A stretch of 64,000 nt of DNA, taken from assembly GCA_022606425.2 (NCBI GenBank), contig JAHDVF020001230.1, positions 62,001 through 126,000 on the forward strand. The letters are read 5' to 3'. Positions 29,455-38,944 of the stretch are shown here, one piece after another. A model generated the notes under the pieces. The model saw only the letters and a list, made by a program, of their open reading frames with translations. It was not told the origin of the DNA and did no database searches. The DNA comes from Lepidostoma basale (taxonomy: Eukaryota > Arthropoda > Insecta > Trichoptera > Lepidostomatidae). The stretch's first letter is position 1. Each line of letters begins with the position of its first letter. The position numbers and the translations under genes are program-made.

Positions 29455-30255
29455 CAAACTCATGTTGATCTATGATTAAACTCATGTTGATTTATAATTA
29501 AACTCATGTTGATCTATAATTAAACTCATGTTGATCTATATTTTAACTCAATATTGATCTCTAATTAAACTCATGTTGATCTGTAATGAAACTCATGTTG
29601 ATCTATTATTAAACTCATGTTGATTTATAATTAAACTCATGTTGATTTATAATTAAACTCATGTTGATCTATATTTTAACTCAATGTTGATCTCTAATTA
29701 AACTCATGTTGATCTGTAATGAAACTCATGTTGATCTATTATTAAACTCATGTTGATCTATAATAAATTCATGTTGGTATTTATTGAATCTCGTGGTGAT
29801 CTATAATTAAACTCATGTTGATCTATATTACAACTCATGTTGGTCTATAATTAAACTCATGTAGATCGATAATTAATCTCACGTAGATCGATAATTAAAC
29901 CCAAGTTTAATTATAGATAATTAGTCTTTAATGAAACTGATAGTGATCTATAATTAAACTCATGTAGATTGATAATGAAACTCATGTTGATCTATAATAA
30001 AACCCATGTTGATCTATAATTAAACTCTTGTCCATCTATAATTTAACTCATGTAGAACTACAATTAAACTCATATTGATTTATTATTAAACTCATGTAGA
30101 TCTATGAATTCTTCTTCTTCTTCTTTAACAGCTGTTGTTGTCCACTGCTGGACATAGGCCTCCCCCATACTTCTCCATGTATGACATGTCATCTATGAAT
30201 TAACTCATACTAATGTATAATGAAACTGTTGTTGATCTATAATTAAACTCAAACG
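29455..30255. repeat. 22-bp minisatellite in intron 13
   Basis: About 33 units of AACTCATGTTGATCTATAAT + TA, interrupted at 30118-30178 by a LINE-E tail scrap. The unit resembles that of the 27.4-kb array. Confidence 0.9.
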
Positions 30256-30440
30256 CTGCTGGACATATAAATTCCCTATACTTCTCCAAGCACTCCTATC
30301 TTGTGCCCTCTGCATTCAGTCACCAGCAATTCCATCATCACACCATTTTATGTTACTACTGCGATAACCACTTATTTGCCCTTCTCTCGTCATCCATCAA
30401 TATCCGGCCATAAAACCCAAGAAAGATATTTGTGATGGAG
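30256..30440 (-). pseudogene. LINE-type 3' scrap
   Basis: CGCTGCTGGACATATAAATT and downstream bases resemble an inverted LINE-E/F ending; no frame remains. Confidence 0.45.
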
Positions 30441-30516
30441 TAAAAGGCCCCGTAAAGACAAGATCCAACAAGGAGATGAACTGTTTATAAATCTAATTAT
30501 TCTTCTATTCTTCCAG

Positions 30517-30571
30517 AAACATCATTTGTCAAGTGTGCAATAAAAACATTGCCCGGCGGATTGGAAAGCAG
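30517..30571 (+). CDS. Exon 14: C1 domain middle
   Basis: This 55-nt exon has the acceptor TATTCTTCCAG and the donor CAG|GTATAT. It encodes NIICQVCNKNIARRIGKQ, giving zinc ligands Cys644 and Cys647. The spacing from His631 is exactly twelve residues, as the C1 consensus requires. A hAT-like foldback element carrying two LINEs begins 66 bp downstream. Confidence 0.92.
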
Positions 30572-30889
30572 GTATATATACACATCTCTCACTCTTATTA
30601 CATGGGCTGGAGCAATGCTACCTCTATAGTGTCTAGTAGGGATGTGCGATCCGCTCACGAGTTAACTCAAAGAGTCGACTCACTTTGGTGAGCGAGTGAG
30701 CGATGATTCATAAAAAAAGAGCGGCAGCTCAATGATCCGCTGGATTAATCGTAAATTATTGCAAAAGAGTCGACTCTTTTTAGTGAGCTCTTTAAGGGAT
30801 CTGAGCTGAACGGTTCCGATCAGCAAAGTGAGCTGACTCTTTTTTGGTTCACTATTTTGAGTCGATCGTTAAAAATGAATGGCTAAAAA

Positions 30890-31127
30890 AAATAAAGGTC
30901 GCCAACGATTTCCATCCTCCAGTTTTGCAACTTTGGTTTTTTGCAACTGCCTCTGGTGATGCCGGTGGGGAGAACAATCAAAATGCTGAACATGATCGCT
31001 TCGGAGATCGATGTCTTTCGTATTTGTGAAAGTATGTTCAGAAGACAAATACTCTTGACTTTGGAGAGTATCTTGTATTCCGAATGTCGAACCATCTCTC
31101 ATGCGTTCCTGGTATTATATATTTGTA
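30890..31127 (+). pseudogene. CR1-a 3' end, left part
   Basis: Encodes LPLVMPVGRTIKMLNMIASE and IDVFRICESMFRRQILLTLE. It resumes at about 31683 after LINE-Q. Confidence 0.8.
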
Positions 31128-31682
31128 TGAGGAGGATGTAGCCAGCAGACTTAACAAGGCAAGGGGAGCTTTCGCTATGCTTCGCCCTGTATGGCGCTCC
31201 GGTATCATTTTGAGAAAGCTCAAGCTCCAAGTATTCAGCAGTTGCGTTAAAAGCATACTGCTGTACGGATGTGAGACTTGGAAATCTACCGCAGACGTTA
31301 TTGGTAAACTCCAGGTGTTTATAAATAGGTGCCTTCGCTCAATATTCAAAATCTATTGGCCCCAAACAGTGTCAAATGCCGTTCTCTGGACCATGGCAGG
31401 CGAAAAGCCAATTAGAGAACAAGTCGCTAGGCGCAAATGGCAGTGGATCGGTCACACTCTGAGACGGAACCCAGCCTGCATCGCTCAGGGCGCACTAGAC
31501 TGGTCCCCTATGGGGGGAAAGAGAAAGCGAGGCAGACCTAGAGCCACCTGGAGAAGAACCCTGCAGGACGAGGTTAAGGCAGCAGGCCTCACTTGGGACG
31601 ATATTAAGCATCAGGCATGCGATAGAGTCGGGTGGAGAAGCACCACAGAGGTGTGACAGGACAAAAAGAAGAAGAGAGAGAG
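31128..31682 (+). pseudogene. LINE-Q C-terminus, open frame
   Basis: An open frame runs EEDVASRLNKARGAFAMLRP, YGCETWKSTADVIGKLQVF, PIREQVARRKWQWIGHTL, GKRKRGRPRATWRRTLQDE and KAAGLTWDDIKHQACDRVGW to TEV-stop, with AAAAAGAAGAAGAGAGAG tail. A 12-nt loss removes the RFLEALC block. Very similar to the copy at 24835. Confidence 0.9.
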
Positions 31683-31760
31683 ACCTGATCTCAATAGATG
31701 CCTTAAACTATAAAAAATGTTTGTATGAGAAAATAAACTGATTTGATTTGATCTGAACTT
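31683..31760 (+). pseudogene. CR1-a 3' end, right part
   Basis: CTCAATAGATGCCTTAAAC through the (TTTGA)n tail completes the CR1-a copy split by LINE-Q. Confidence 0.8.
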
Positions 31761-31989
31761 TGCAGAAAATCAGCGGTGACTTTTTTTTAGCTCATATCAG
31801 AAATTCATTTTTAACAAACGACTCAAAATGGTGAATCATGAATTATTAAAAAGAGTCAGCTCACTTTGCTGATCGGAACCGTTCAGCTCAGATCCCTTAA
31901 GTGATTCATTTTGCCCATCCCTAGTGTCTAGTGACAGAGCCGTTGTGTCTTGAACAGTGTGAGTTGTGACTCCGTTCTGATGGAACTAC

Positions 31990-32536
31990 ACTTGTGGATA
32001 TTCTAATGCAGATGATCTCAAACAATATTCCAATGATTAGCAGCATCGATTGTAATATTGGGAATGTTGGGGACCAATCTTTGCAGCTTCAAAGAGATAA
32101 GCATCTCAGAACGGTTTGGAGCAGACTCGAAAGTGGTTCTGTGATATGGAGTCCTCACGAGGCGAGTTATACGGTTATGCTGGAGAGGGTTCAGAAAAAA
32201 ATTCTGAGATATCTCTACATGAAGGATTATGGTAGCTATCTGTGGCTCTATCCCACGGCATTTCTTTTGGGAATGCTTGCGGCCAACTCTTTGCAGCTTC
32301 GAAGAGATGGGCATCTCATAACCCATTTCTTTTGATTAATCGGGGGATATTACGAGAACTCGCCCGTGCTGGAGAAAGTTGTCATTTTTGTTCCTGATAG
32401 ATATCTCTGACAGCGACAGCATAGATTGTTTTACCTACCGGCCGCCAGAACCAACTTGCCTCTGGTGACACCGGTGGGAAGAGCAATCAGTCTGCTGAAC
32501 ATGATCTCCTCGGAGATCGATATCTTATTTTGTATT
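31990..32536 (+). pseudogene. CR1-a C-terminus, forward
   Basis: Encodes RLESGSVIWSPHEASYTVML, ERVQKKILRYLYMKDYGSYL, then in a shifted frame FVPDRYL-stop-QRQHRLFY and LPLVTPVGRAISLLNMISSE. It is the longest CR1-a piece here. Confidence 0.85.
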
Positions 32537-32900
32537 AAATCAAATCAATTTATTATCACAACAAATATTACAAACAATATCAATGTTTTAGGCATCTATT
32601 GAGGGAATGCATGAGAGATGGTTCGACATCAGGAAGACAAGATACTCTCTAAAATCAATAGTATTTGTCTTCTGAACGTACTTTCATATATGTGAAAGAC
32701 GTCGATCTCCTAGGAGATCGTTTTCAGCAGGCTGATTGCTCTTCCCACCGGTGTCACAAGAGGCAGGTTGGTTCTGGTGGCCGGTAGGTAAAACAAATTA
32801 TGCTATCAGAGATATCTATCAGGGACAAAAAGACCCTCTAGCACGGTAGAGTTCTCAAAATATCCCCTGATTAATCTAAACAAATGGGTTATGAGATGGT
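32537..32900 (-). pseudogene. CR1-a 3' end, inverted
   Basis: Tail at 32537-32555, then the minus-strand QILLTLE, TNLPLVTPVGRAISLL and HRICFTYR-like blocks. It faces the copy at 31990-32536. Confidence 0.8.
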
Positions 32901-33007
32901 TTATGGATTTAATGGTTTTTGACTTATGGTTTAGACACGTGGATAGAATGAATAAAGATAGAAAGATTAATCTCCTGATTGTGATATGTATTTTTTGCCG
33001 TTTCCAG

Positions 33008-33105
33008 GGGTACGAATGCCGCGATTGCCTGATGCAGTGTCACAAGCACTGCCACGTGAGAGTTCTGCACAACTGCGCGCAGTCCACCATACAGAATATT
33101 GAATT
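33008..33105 (+). CDS. Exon 15: C1 domain end
   Basis: The acceptor is TTGCCGTTTCCAG and the donor GAATT|GTGAGT. It encodes GYECRDCLMQCHKHCHVRVL and HNCAQSTIQNIE. Ligands Cys662, Cys665, His670, Cys673 and Cys681 complete the pattern H-x12-C-x2-C-x14-C-x2-C-x4-H-x2-C-x7-C, a canonical C1 zinc domain. It ends in phase 2, so at least one more exon must follow. Confidence 0.92.
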
Positions 33106-33132
33106 GTGAGTCTGGCTCCTAACCTAAGCTTC

Positions 33133-33425
33133 ATCATCAGCCACTAGTCGCCCAGTGTTGGACATAGGCCTCCCCTCCCAGACATCCACAACTCTATCCC
33201 TCAACACTCAGTGCCATTGACCTCCTGCCACTCTCTTGGTGCCATCAGACCATCTTGCTTGTGGTCTACCCGGGTTTCTGTCACTCCAGGGTGCGTCTGG
33301 TTTACCTATCATCCATCATCCTTTGTCCTCACTATATGGTTAGCCCTTTTCCACTTCAACGAAGCAATTTTGCACGCTACATCGGCAATTTTTTTCCTTT
33401 CTCTGATCCATTCATTTTGTTTCCT
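33133..33425 (-). pseudogene. LINE C-terminal scrap
   Basis: Starts with inverted (ATG)n and GTTGGACATAGGCCTCCCCT; the rest is a decayed post-RT region, directly downstream of exon 15. Confidence 0.6.
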
Positions 33426-33429
33426 GTGT

Positions 33430-34258
33430 CATAGACCGATGTTCAACATTCTCAATGACGGATGTTCAGCATCCTCAAAGAGTTATGTTAAACATCCTCA
33501 ATGAGTGATGTTCAACATCCTCAATGAATGATGTTCAATATCCTCAATGACTCATACTCAACATCCTCAATAATTTATACTCAACATCCTCAATGAGTGA
33601 TATTCAACATTCTCAGTGAGTGATGTTCAACATCCTCAATGAGTGATGTTCAACATCCTCAATGAATGATGTTCAACGTCCTCAATGACTTATACTCAAC
33701 ATCCTCAATGAATGATGTTCAACATCCTCAATGAATGATATTCAACATCCTCAATGACTTATACTCAACATCCTCAATGAAATATGATCAACATCTTCAA
33801 TAAGTGATGTTCAACAACCTTAATTAGTGATGTTCAGCATCCTCAATGAATGATGTTCAACATTCTCAATGACTGATGCTCAACATCCTCAATGACTGAT
33901 GTTCAACATCCTCAATGAATGATGTTCAACATCCTCAATGAATGATGTTCAACTTCCTCCATGATTTATACTCAACAACCTCAATGAGTGATGTTCAGCA
34001 TCCTCAATGAATGATGTTCAACATTCTCAATGACTGATGCTCAACATCCTCAATGACTGATGTTCAACATCTACAATGAATGATGTTCAACATCCTCAAT
34101 GAATGATGTTCAACTTCCTCAATGAATGATGTTCAACTTCCTCAATGATTTATACTCAACATCCTCAATGAATGATATTCAACATCCTCAATGATAAATG
34201 TTCAACATCCTCAATGACTGATGTTCAAAATCCTCAATGACTGATGTTCAATAATGTA
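33430..34258. repeat. 23-bp minisatellite at start of last intron
   Basis: About 36 units of GATGTTCAACATCCTCAATG + AAT. Blocks of several units are repeated (for example 33840-33960 and 33985-34110). Confidence 0.92.
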
Positions 34259-34982
34259 ACCTTAAAATACCCTAACCAAACATAATTCCATGTACTAAAA
34301 AATATCAAATCCCAATTTCATCCAATCCTACTAACCTTACCCATATTTCTTCTACAATAACTTCTAATAACTTAAATATAATTAATACTAGAACAATATT
34401 CCTCCATTAAACATTTACATATCCATTGAAATACATTATTACATAATAAATTCTAATTGGCAATAGTATTGATATTTTTTTTATAGAAAATCGGAGATAA
34501 ATTACCAATACGATCAAACATTTCATTTGCCACACATTAAAAGTTGTGTATTAATGTGTAAAGAGTATAGAAGATACGACTGTCTTTGTATTTTTTTTTT
34601 ATCTACAAACTATTGCGAAAAGAAGCTTATTAAAAAATGCAAGACATATAGCCTAACCTAACCTCACCAAATCAATCCTTCCTTGTCCAAATTCTAACCT
34701 AACAAATGTAGTATATATTTTATGTTATGATATTTAAGTATTATTTATTCTATGTGATATTTTAATGTTCTTTATTTTGTTTATGTTTTTTTATAGACAG
34801 CAATATATTTATTTAGGATTATTTAAAAAGGATCTCACACTCTTAACAGTAGCACCGTCTGATGTATGTAAAAACTGTATACCACAAATATGTATTTATA
34901 AATTTATCAAAATGGCCATCGCACATTGAAAAACAAAGAAAAAATATGTATTTCACATCCAACAATGATTTAAAACTTCATT
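34259..34982. other. No supported gene
   Basis: AT-rich. CCTAACCTAACC at 34652 is telomere-like. Nothing else seen. Confidence 0.5.
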
Positions 34983-35455
34983 TTAACTAACTAACTAACT
35001 AACCATCACACCGTTTAGGTAGAGAGGATGGATCGCCACAATTCTCTGTCCTGGCATACCTCTTGGGATTCCTCTACATTCATACATCGTACCATGCACG
35101 CACGTCGATTATTCCGACCTCGTATGTGGCCGCCTTTAAGTAATTGATTAATTTTATCATGCCATGTTTTTCTCGGTCGTCCTCGGCTTCTTTTTCCACT
35201 CACGCTGCTTGTGTACAACTTTTTAACCATTCTACTCTCATCCATTCGTTCCATATGTCCAAGCCATCTCAGGGATCCTTTTTTAATTTTATCCATGATG
35301 CAGTCATCTGCCTTACATTACTCTCTTATTTCATCGTTCGGTATTCTATCATACAACGTTTTCCCGCACATTCTTCTTAGTGATCTCATTTCTATGGCAT
35401 TTATCCTGTTTTCATCCTTCTTTTGCCAGCTCCAAGCTTCACTTCCATACATAGT
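34983..35455 (-). pseudogene. LINE W-C C-terminus
   Basis: A minus frame (35015-35296) encodes MDKIKKGSLRWLGHMERMDE, SRMVKKLYTSSVSGKRSRG and RPRKTWHDKINQLLKGGHI. The tail is (CTAA)n at 34985-35004. Confidence 0.88.
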
Positions 35456-35642
35456 GATCTCATTTCTACGGCGTTTATCCTGCTTTCATCCTGAAAGGAA
35501 AAGACTGAGGAAAACGTGGCACGATCAAATAAATCAAATATTGAATGTCGGCCACGAGAAATATGTCAGGAAAGAAAAGTGTGGCAGTCCATTCTTTCTG
35601 CCTGCCCCTTCGGAGAGACGGCGTGATGGTTAGTTAGTTTTA
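35456..35642 (+). pseudogene. Chimeric W-C/W-A 3' end
   Basis: A repeat of the W-C start is followed by W-A sequence (RKTWHDQINQILNVG, a deletion, then KCGSPFFL-frame) with (TTAG)n. Confidence 0.7.
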
Positions 35643-35754
35643 TTTATTTTTATTTAAAATGAACTTCCGTCAAGAGAATTCATGAAAATCATTTGAATAT
35701 AATAATAATAATTATCTTAGTTAGGGAAAACATGTCATTCAATACAATACAATA

Positions 35755-36108
35755 CAAACCATCATGCCGTTTCACCGCAGGAGTAGGCAGAAAGAATGGA
35801 CCACCACACTACTCTATCCTTACATACTCTCTAGCTTCCTCCACATTCGTGCAATGAGTCATACACGCACGTCGATTCCTCCGACTTCTAACATGACCAA
35901 ACTAACTAACTAACTAGATGACCAACCTTTAAAATTTGATTAATTTGGTCATGCCATGTTTTCCTCAGTCTGCCTCGACTCTGTACCCCATTTACATCAT
36001 TAACGTATACTTTCTTAACCATTATTTCTCCATCCATGCGTTCCATATGTCCGATCCTTTCATAATTTTGTTCATAATACCTTCTTCCGCTCTACATTCC
36101 TTTCTTAT
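35755..36108 (-). pseudogene. LINE W-B, disrupted by a tail-only insertion
   Basis: Inverted W-B from the CCGCAGG hairpin to the ERMG block. At 35900-35917 it is split by 18 bp of pure (CTAA)n flanked by a 7-bp duplication. Confidence 0.85.
35893..35924 (-). mobile_element. Tail-only LINE insertion with 7-bp TSD
   Basis: ATGACCA (35893-35899), AACTAACTAACTAACTAG (35900-35917), ATGACCA (35918-35924). Uninterrupted relatives read ATGACCAACC here, so the 18 bp are an insertion and ATGACCA is duplicated. The insert equals the W-A/W-C 3' tail. Confidence 0.85.
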
Positions 36109-36114
36109 ATGACA

Positions 36115-36235
36115 TATAACATGTCATTCCATAAAATATTTAAAAATAACTAGTATAAAACAGATATTTTCGTAAGTAATAATTATTTAATATGGAGTTT
36201 TACATCATTGTTCAAGAAACAATAAATATTATATT
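36115..36235 (+). repeat. P2 repeat
   Basis: AATATGGAGTTTTACATCAT and TTCAAGAAACAATAAATA recur at 38020-38090, 51085-51180 and 63205-63290. Confidence 0.7.
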
Positions 36236-36354
36236 TTATTATATATTTTTTATTTGTTTTAAATGTTCCAATCATAATTTAAAAGTATATTTTTAGCTTG
36301 TTTAGTATATATTTTTATATTTTAATAATCACAATTTTTATTGAAAGTTTAGGC

Positions 36355-36640
36355 ATTAACACTGTGGAATTCCATAGTAATATACTTTGGGAATAAAAAA
36401 AATATTGTTTAAACCACTTTTTAATAAAAAATATTAAAATACAGGACATTTTTCAGAGGATACCATACCATCTTCGTATCGAATTTTAAATGCGTTTTTT
36501 ATTAGTCTTTCTTTGTTTAGTTTTTGTTATATTTTTACACCTGAAGATGGAGGTATCTTCCGAAACACGTCGTGTATTTTAATATTTCTTATTAAAAAGT
36601 TGTTTTTAACAATGTTTTTTTTTAATTCCCAAAGAAGATC
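36355..36640 (+). mobile_element. P1 repeat with hammerhead-like ribozyme
   Basis: Long-terminal-like unit starting ACTGTGGAATTCCATAGTA; the second part from 36490 carries the best ribozyme fold of the window (36536-36576). Confidence 0.65.
36536..36576 (+). ncRNA. Minimal type I hammerhead ribozyme candidate
   Basis: TACAC (stem I), CTGAAGA core, bulged T, GGAGG-TAT-CTTCC stem II (one G.T pair), GAAAC, AC, GTC, GTGTA (stem I, 5 of 5 pairs). Core bases fit C-U-G-A-N-G-A, G-A-A-A and GUC. Stem III is only two pairs, as in Penelope-element hammerheads. Confidence 0.7.
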
Positions 36641-36720
36641 ACAATTTTATTTAAAAAATATAATCAAACATTTGGGCATATGGATTAAACTATTTTCCCT
36701 TTGGATTCGCTTGGCTTTTT

Positions 36721-36805
36721 GATTCAACGGTCGGCACACACGCTTGCAATCATGTATTCCCCGGTTCAAAGCGTTTCCAGGGTGAGATTATAAAGCATCG
36801 CAGAC
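36721..36805 (+). mobile_element. Possible tRNA-derived SINE-3
   Basis: CAACGGTCGGCACACACGCT and CCCGGTTCAAAGCG resemble A- and B-box regions. Only one copy is seen. Confidence 0.4.
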
Positions 36806-37149
36806 TCTTCTGCATGTCACTTCAAGTATTTTATAATAAAGAGTATAATTTTTAAAACATTTGTTTCTTACGCAATGTTCCTACGGCTTTAACATTTCTT
36901 TACTTGTGCTCTATAGCTAGTGGACTTTGCTTCTAATAACTTTTATACCTCTATACATACAATTATTGTTTCTTGGAACCAGAAAAAGAAGGATGAAAGT
37001 GGAATAAATGGTAAAGAATGTATACAATACGTATTTTCGACACTCGATCAAACGAAATGTGTGAATATTAACCGCCCTACCTTTGGGTTATTGAAACATG
37101 AAAAAAAAAAGCAGGTTTTTTATTAATGTAATTTAATTATATATTAAAT

Positions 37150-37757
37150 TTATGATGGGCGAGTGGAGAGGGATATTGAAAGAAGGGTTGGGGCAGGCAA
37201 CAGAGTGAATGGTGCACTTAAAGTTGTCATCGCAAACAAAAACCTATCCAAAAAAGCTAGAATGGCAGTGCACAATGGTGTTCTTCTACCGACCCTTATG
37301 TATGGAAGCGAAGCATGGAACTGGCAAAAGAAGGATGAAAGTAGAATAAATGCAGTAGAAATGAGATCTCTTAGACGAATGTGTGGATACTCTGTGTATG
37401 ATGGAGTGTCAATTGAATGGTGCGAATGATGGTATCATGAACAAAATAATGAAAGGATCATTAAGATGGTTTGGACACATGGAAAGAATGAATGAAGAAA
37501 GAATGGTAAAAAAATTATATGTTAACGATTTAAATGGAATCAGAAATAGAATTAGACCGAGGAAAACGTGGCACGATCAAATAAATCAAATATTGAATGT
37601 CGGCCACGTGAGGAGTCAGAGAAATCGACGCGCGTGCATGACACGATGTATGAATGTTGAGGAATCGAATTGAGAAATATGTCGGAAAAGAAAAGTGTGG
37701 CAGTCCATTCTTTCTGCCTACCCCTTCGGGAGACAGCGTGATGGTTAGTTAGTTAGT
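37150..37757 (+). pseudogene. LINE W-A copy in two frames
   Basis: ERRVGAGNRVNGALKVVIAN, GVLLPTLMYGSEAWNWQKKD, SRINAVEMRSLRRMCGYSVY, a 30-nt deletion/frameshift, then KIMKGSLRWFGHMERMNEER, MVKKLYVNDLNGIRNRIRPR and RRACMTRCMNVEES. Tail (TTAG)n. One of the best-preserved W-A copies. Confidence 0.9.
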
Positions 37758-37759
37758 TA

Positions 37760-38018
37760 AGGCCGTGCCACACTGTTTGAAACAAGCTCTCCACAGGGGT
37801 GACCTTGGTGGAGAGCTGTGGAGCCCACGGTTGGTGTAGCGTCCACACACTGTTATAAACAAGCTCTCCACACGTGGAATGCGTGTTTGAACGCGCGTCC
37901 GTCCACAAAGTTTGTTGAAGGTCAAACGAATTTTGGTTTCAAACAAGTGTCTTCACAGTTTTAAACCGCCGGTGGAGACCGATGTGGAGAGCTTATTTAA
38001 AACAGTGTGGCCCGTCTT
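37760..38018. mobile_element. MITE with ~33-bp inverted termini
   Basis: GGCCGTGCCACACTGTTT with AACAAGCTCTCCACA at the left matches the inverted right end (CTCTCCACA, TTTAAAACAGTGTGGCCCG). No coding sequence. A target duplication was not identified. Confidence 0.75.
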
Positions 38019-38089
38019 TTAGTATAAAACTGATGTTTTCATTTGTATTAATTATTTAATATGGAGTTTTACATCATTTTCCAAGAAAC
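38019..38089 (+). repeat. P2 repeat, left part
   Basis: P2 sequence interrupted by the W-C insertion and resumed at 38945. TSD TTTTCCAAGAAAC lies at 38077-38089 and 38945-38957. Confidence 0.8.
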
Positions 38090-38944
38090 TGTTATGTGTT
38101 AATGTGTTAATCGCTGACAGTAAAGACAATTTGCAAGTCTTAGTGGCAAGGATGTATGAGGCATGCAAAAAGAGTGACTTGGTGATGAATGTGTCTAAAT
38201 TTAAAGTGATGGTTTTCGAGAAAGAAGAATGTATGACGATTTGTGATATAAGTGCGATGGGCGAGAAATTGGAGCAAGTTACTGAATTTACGTATCTGGG
38301 AAGCATGTTTACAAGAGACGGAAAAATGGAGAAAGACTTCGAAAGGAGGGTTGGTGCTGGGAATAAAATAAATGGCGCACTCAAAGTCATTACTGCAAAT
38401 AGAAATATATCCACAGAAGCAAAGATGGCAGTACACAATGGAGTTCTAGTGCCAACCCTCATGTATGGAAGTGAAGCTTGGAGCTGGCAAAAGAAGGATG
38501 AAAGCAGGATAAACGCCGTAGAAATGAGATCACTAAGAAGAATGTGCGGGAAAACGTTGTATGATAGAATACCGAACGATGAAATAAGAAAGAAATGTAA
38601 GACAGATGACTGCATCATGAATAAAATTAAAAAAGGATCCCTGAGATGGTTCGGACATATGGAACGAATGGATGAGAGTAGAATGGTTAAAAAGTTGTAC
38701 ACAAGCAGTGTGAGTGGGAAAAGAAGCCGAGGACGACCGAGGAAAACATGGCATGACCAAATTAACCAATTACTAAAAGGCGGCCAAATTCGAAGTCGGA
38801 ATAATCGACGTGCGTGCATGGTGCGATGTATGAATGTGGAGGAAGCCCGAGAGGTGTGCCAGGACAGGCCAGTGTGGCGATCCATCCTCTCTGCCTACCC
38901 CTCCGGAGAAATGGCGTGATGGTTAGTTAGTTAGTTAGTTAGTT
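38090..38944 (+). pseudogene. LINE W-C, 271-codon open frame, 13-bp TSD
   Basis: An intact frame (38104-38919) starts just after the lost YADD box (LIADSKDNLQVL) and reads MNVSKFKVMVFEKEE, YLGSMFTRDGKMEKDFERRV, GVLVPTLMYGSEAWSWQKKD, GKTLYDRIPNDEIRKKCKTD, RMVKKLYTSSVSGKRSRGRP, RRACMVRCMNVEEAREVCQD and YPSGEMA-stop. Tail (TTAG)n starts 3 nt after the stop. TSDs define both ends exactly. No stop or frameshift suggests a recent insertion. Confidence 0.95.

Larger units (their letters stand above)
30637..31923. mobile_element. hAT-like foldback element with nested LINEs
   Basis: It begins TAGGGATGTGCG and ends GCCCATCCCTA (inverted termini). It is flanked by an exact 8-bp duplication GTGTCTAG at 30629-30636 and 31924-31931, as expected for hAT. 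Arms of about 110 bp (30770-30885 and 31798-31905) are inverted copies sharing GATCTGAGCTGAACGGTTCC and CAGCAAAGTGAGCTGACTCT. No transposase is present. The space between the arms holds a CR1-a end, itself split by LINE-Q. Confidence 0.88.

Noticed and set aside
33430..34258. Possible CRISPR or regulatory array
   Set aside because: Contiguous 23-bp units without spacers; a minisatellite.
38104..38919. An intact host gene of 271 codons
   Set aside because: It is a 5'-truncated LINE: it has a TSD and tail, many paralogues and no promoter.
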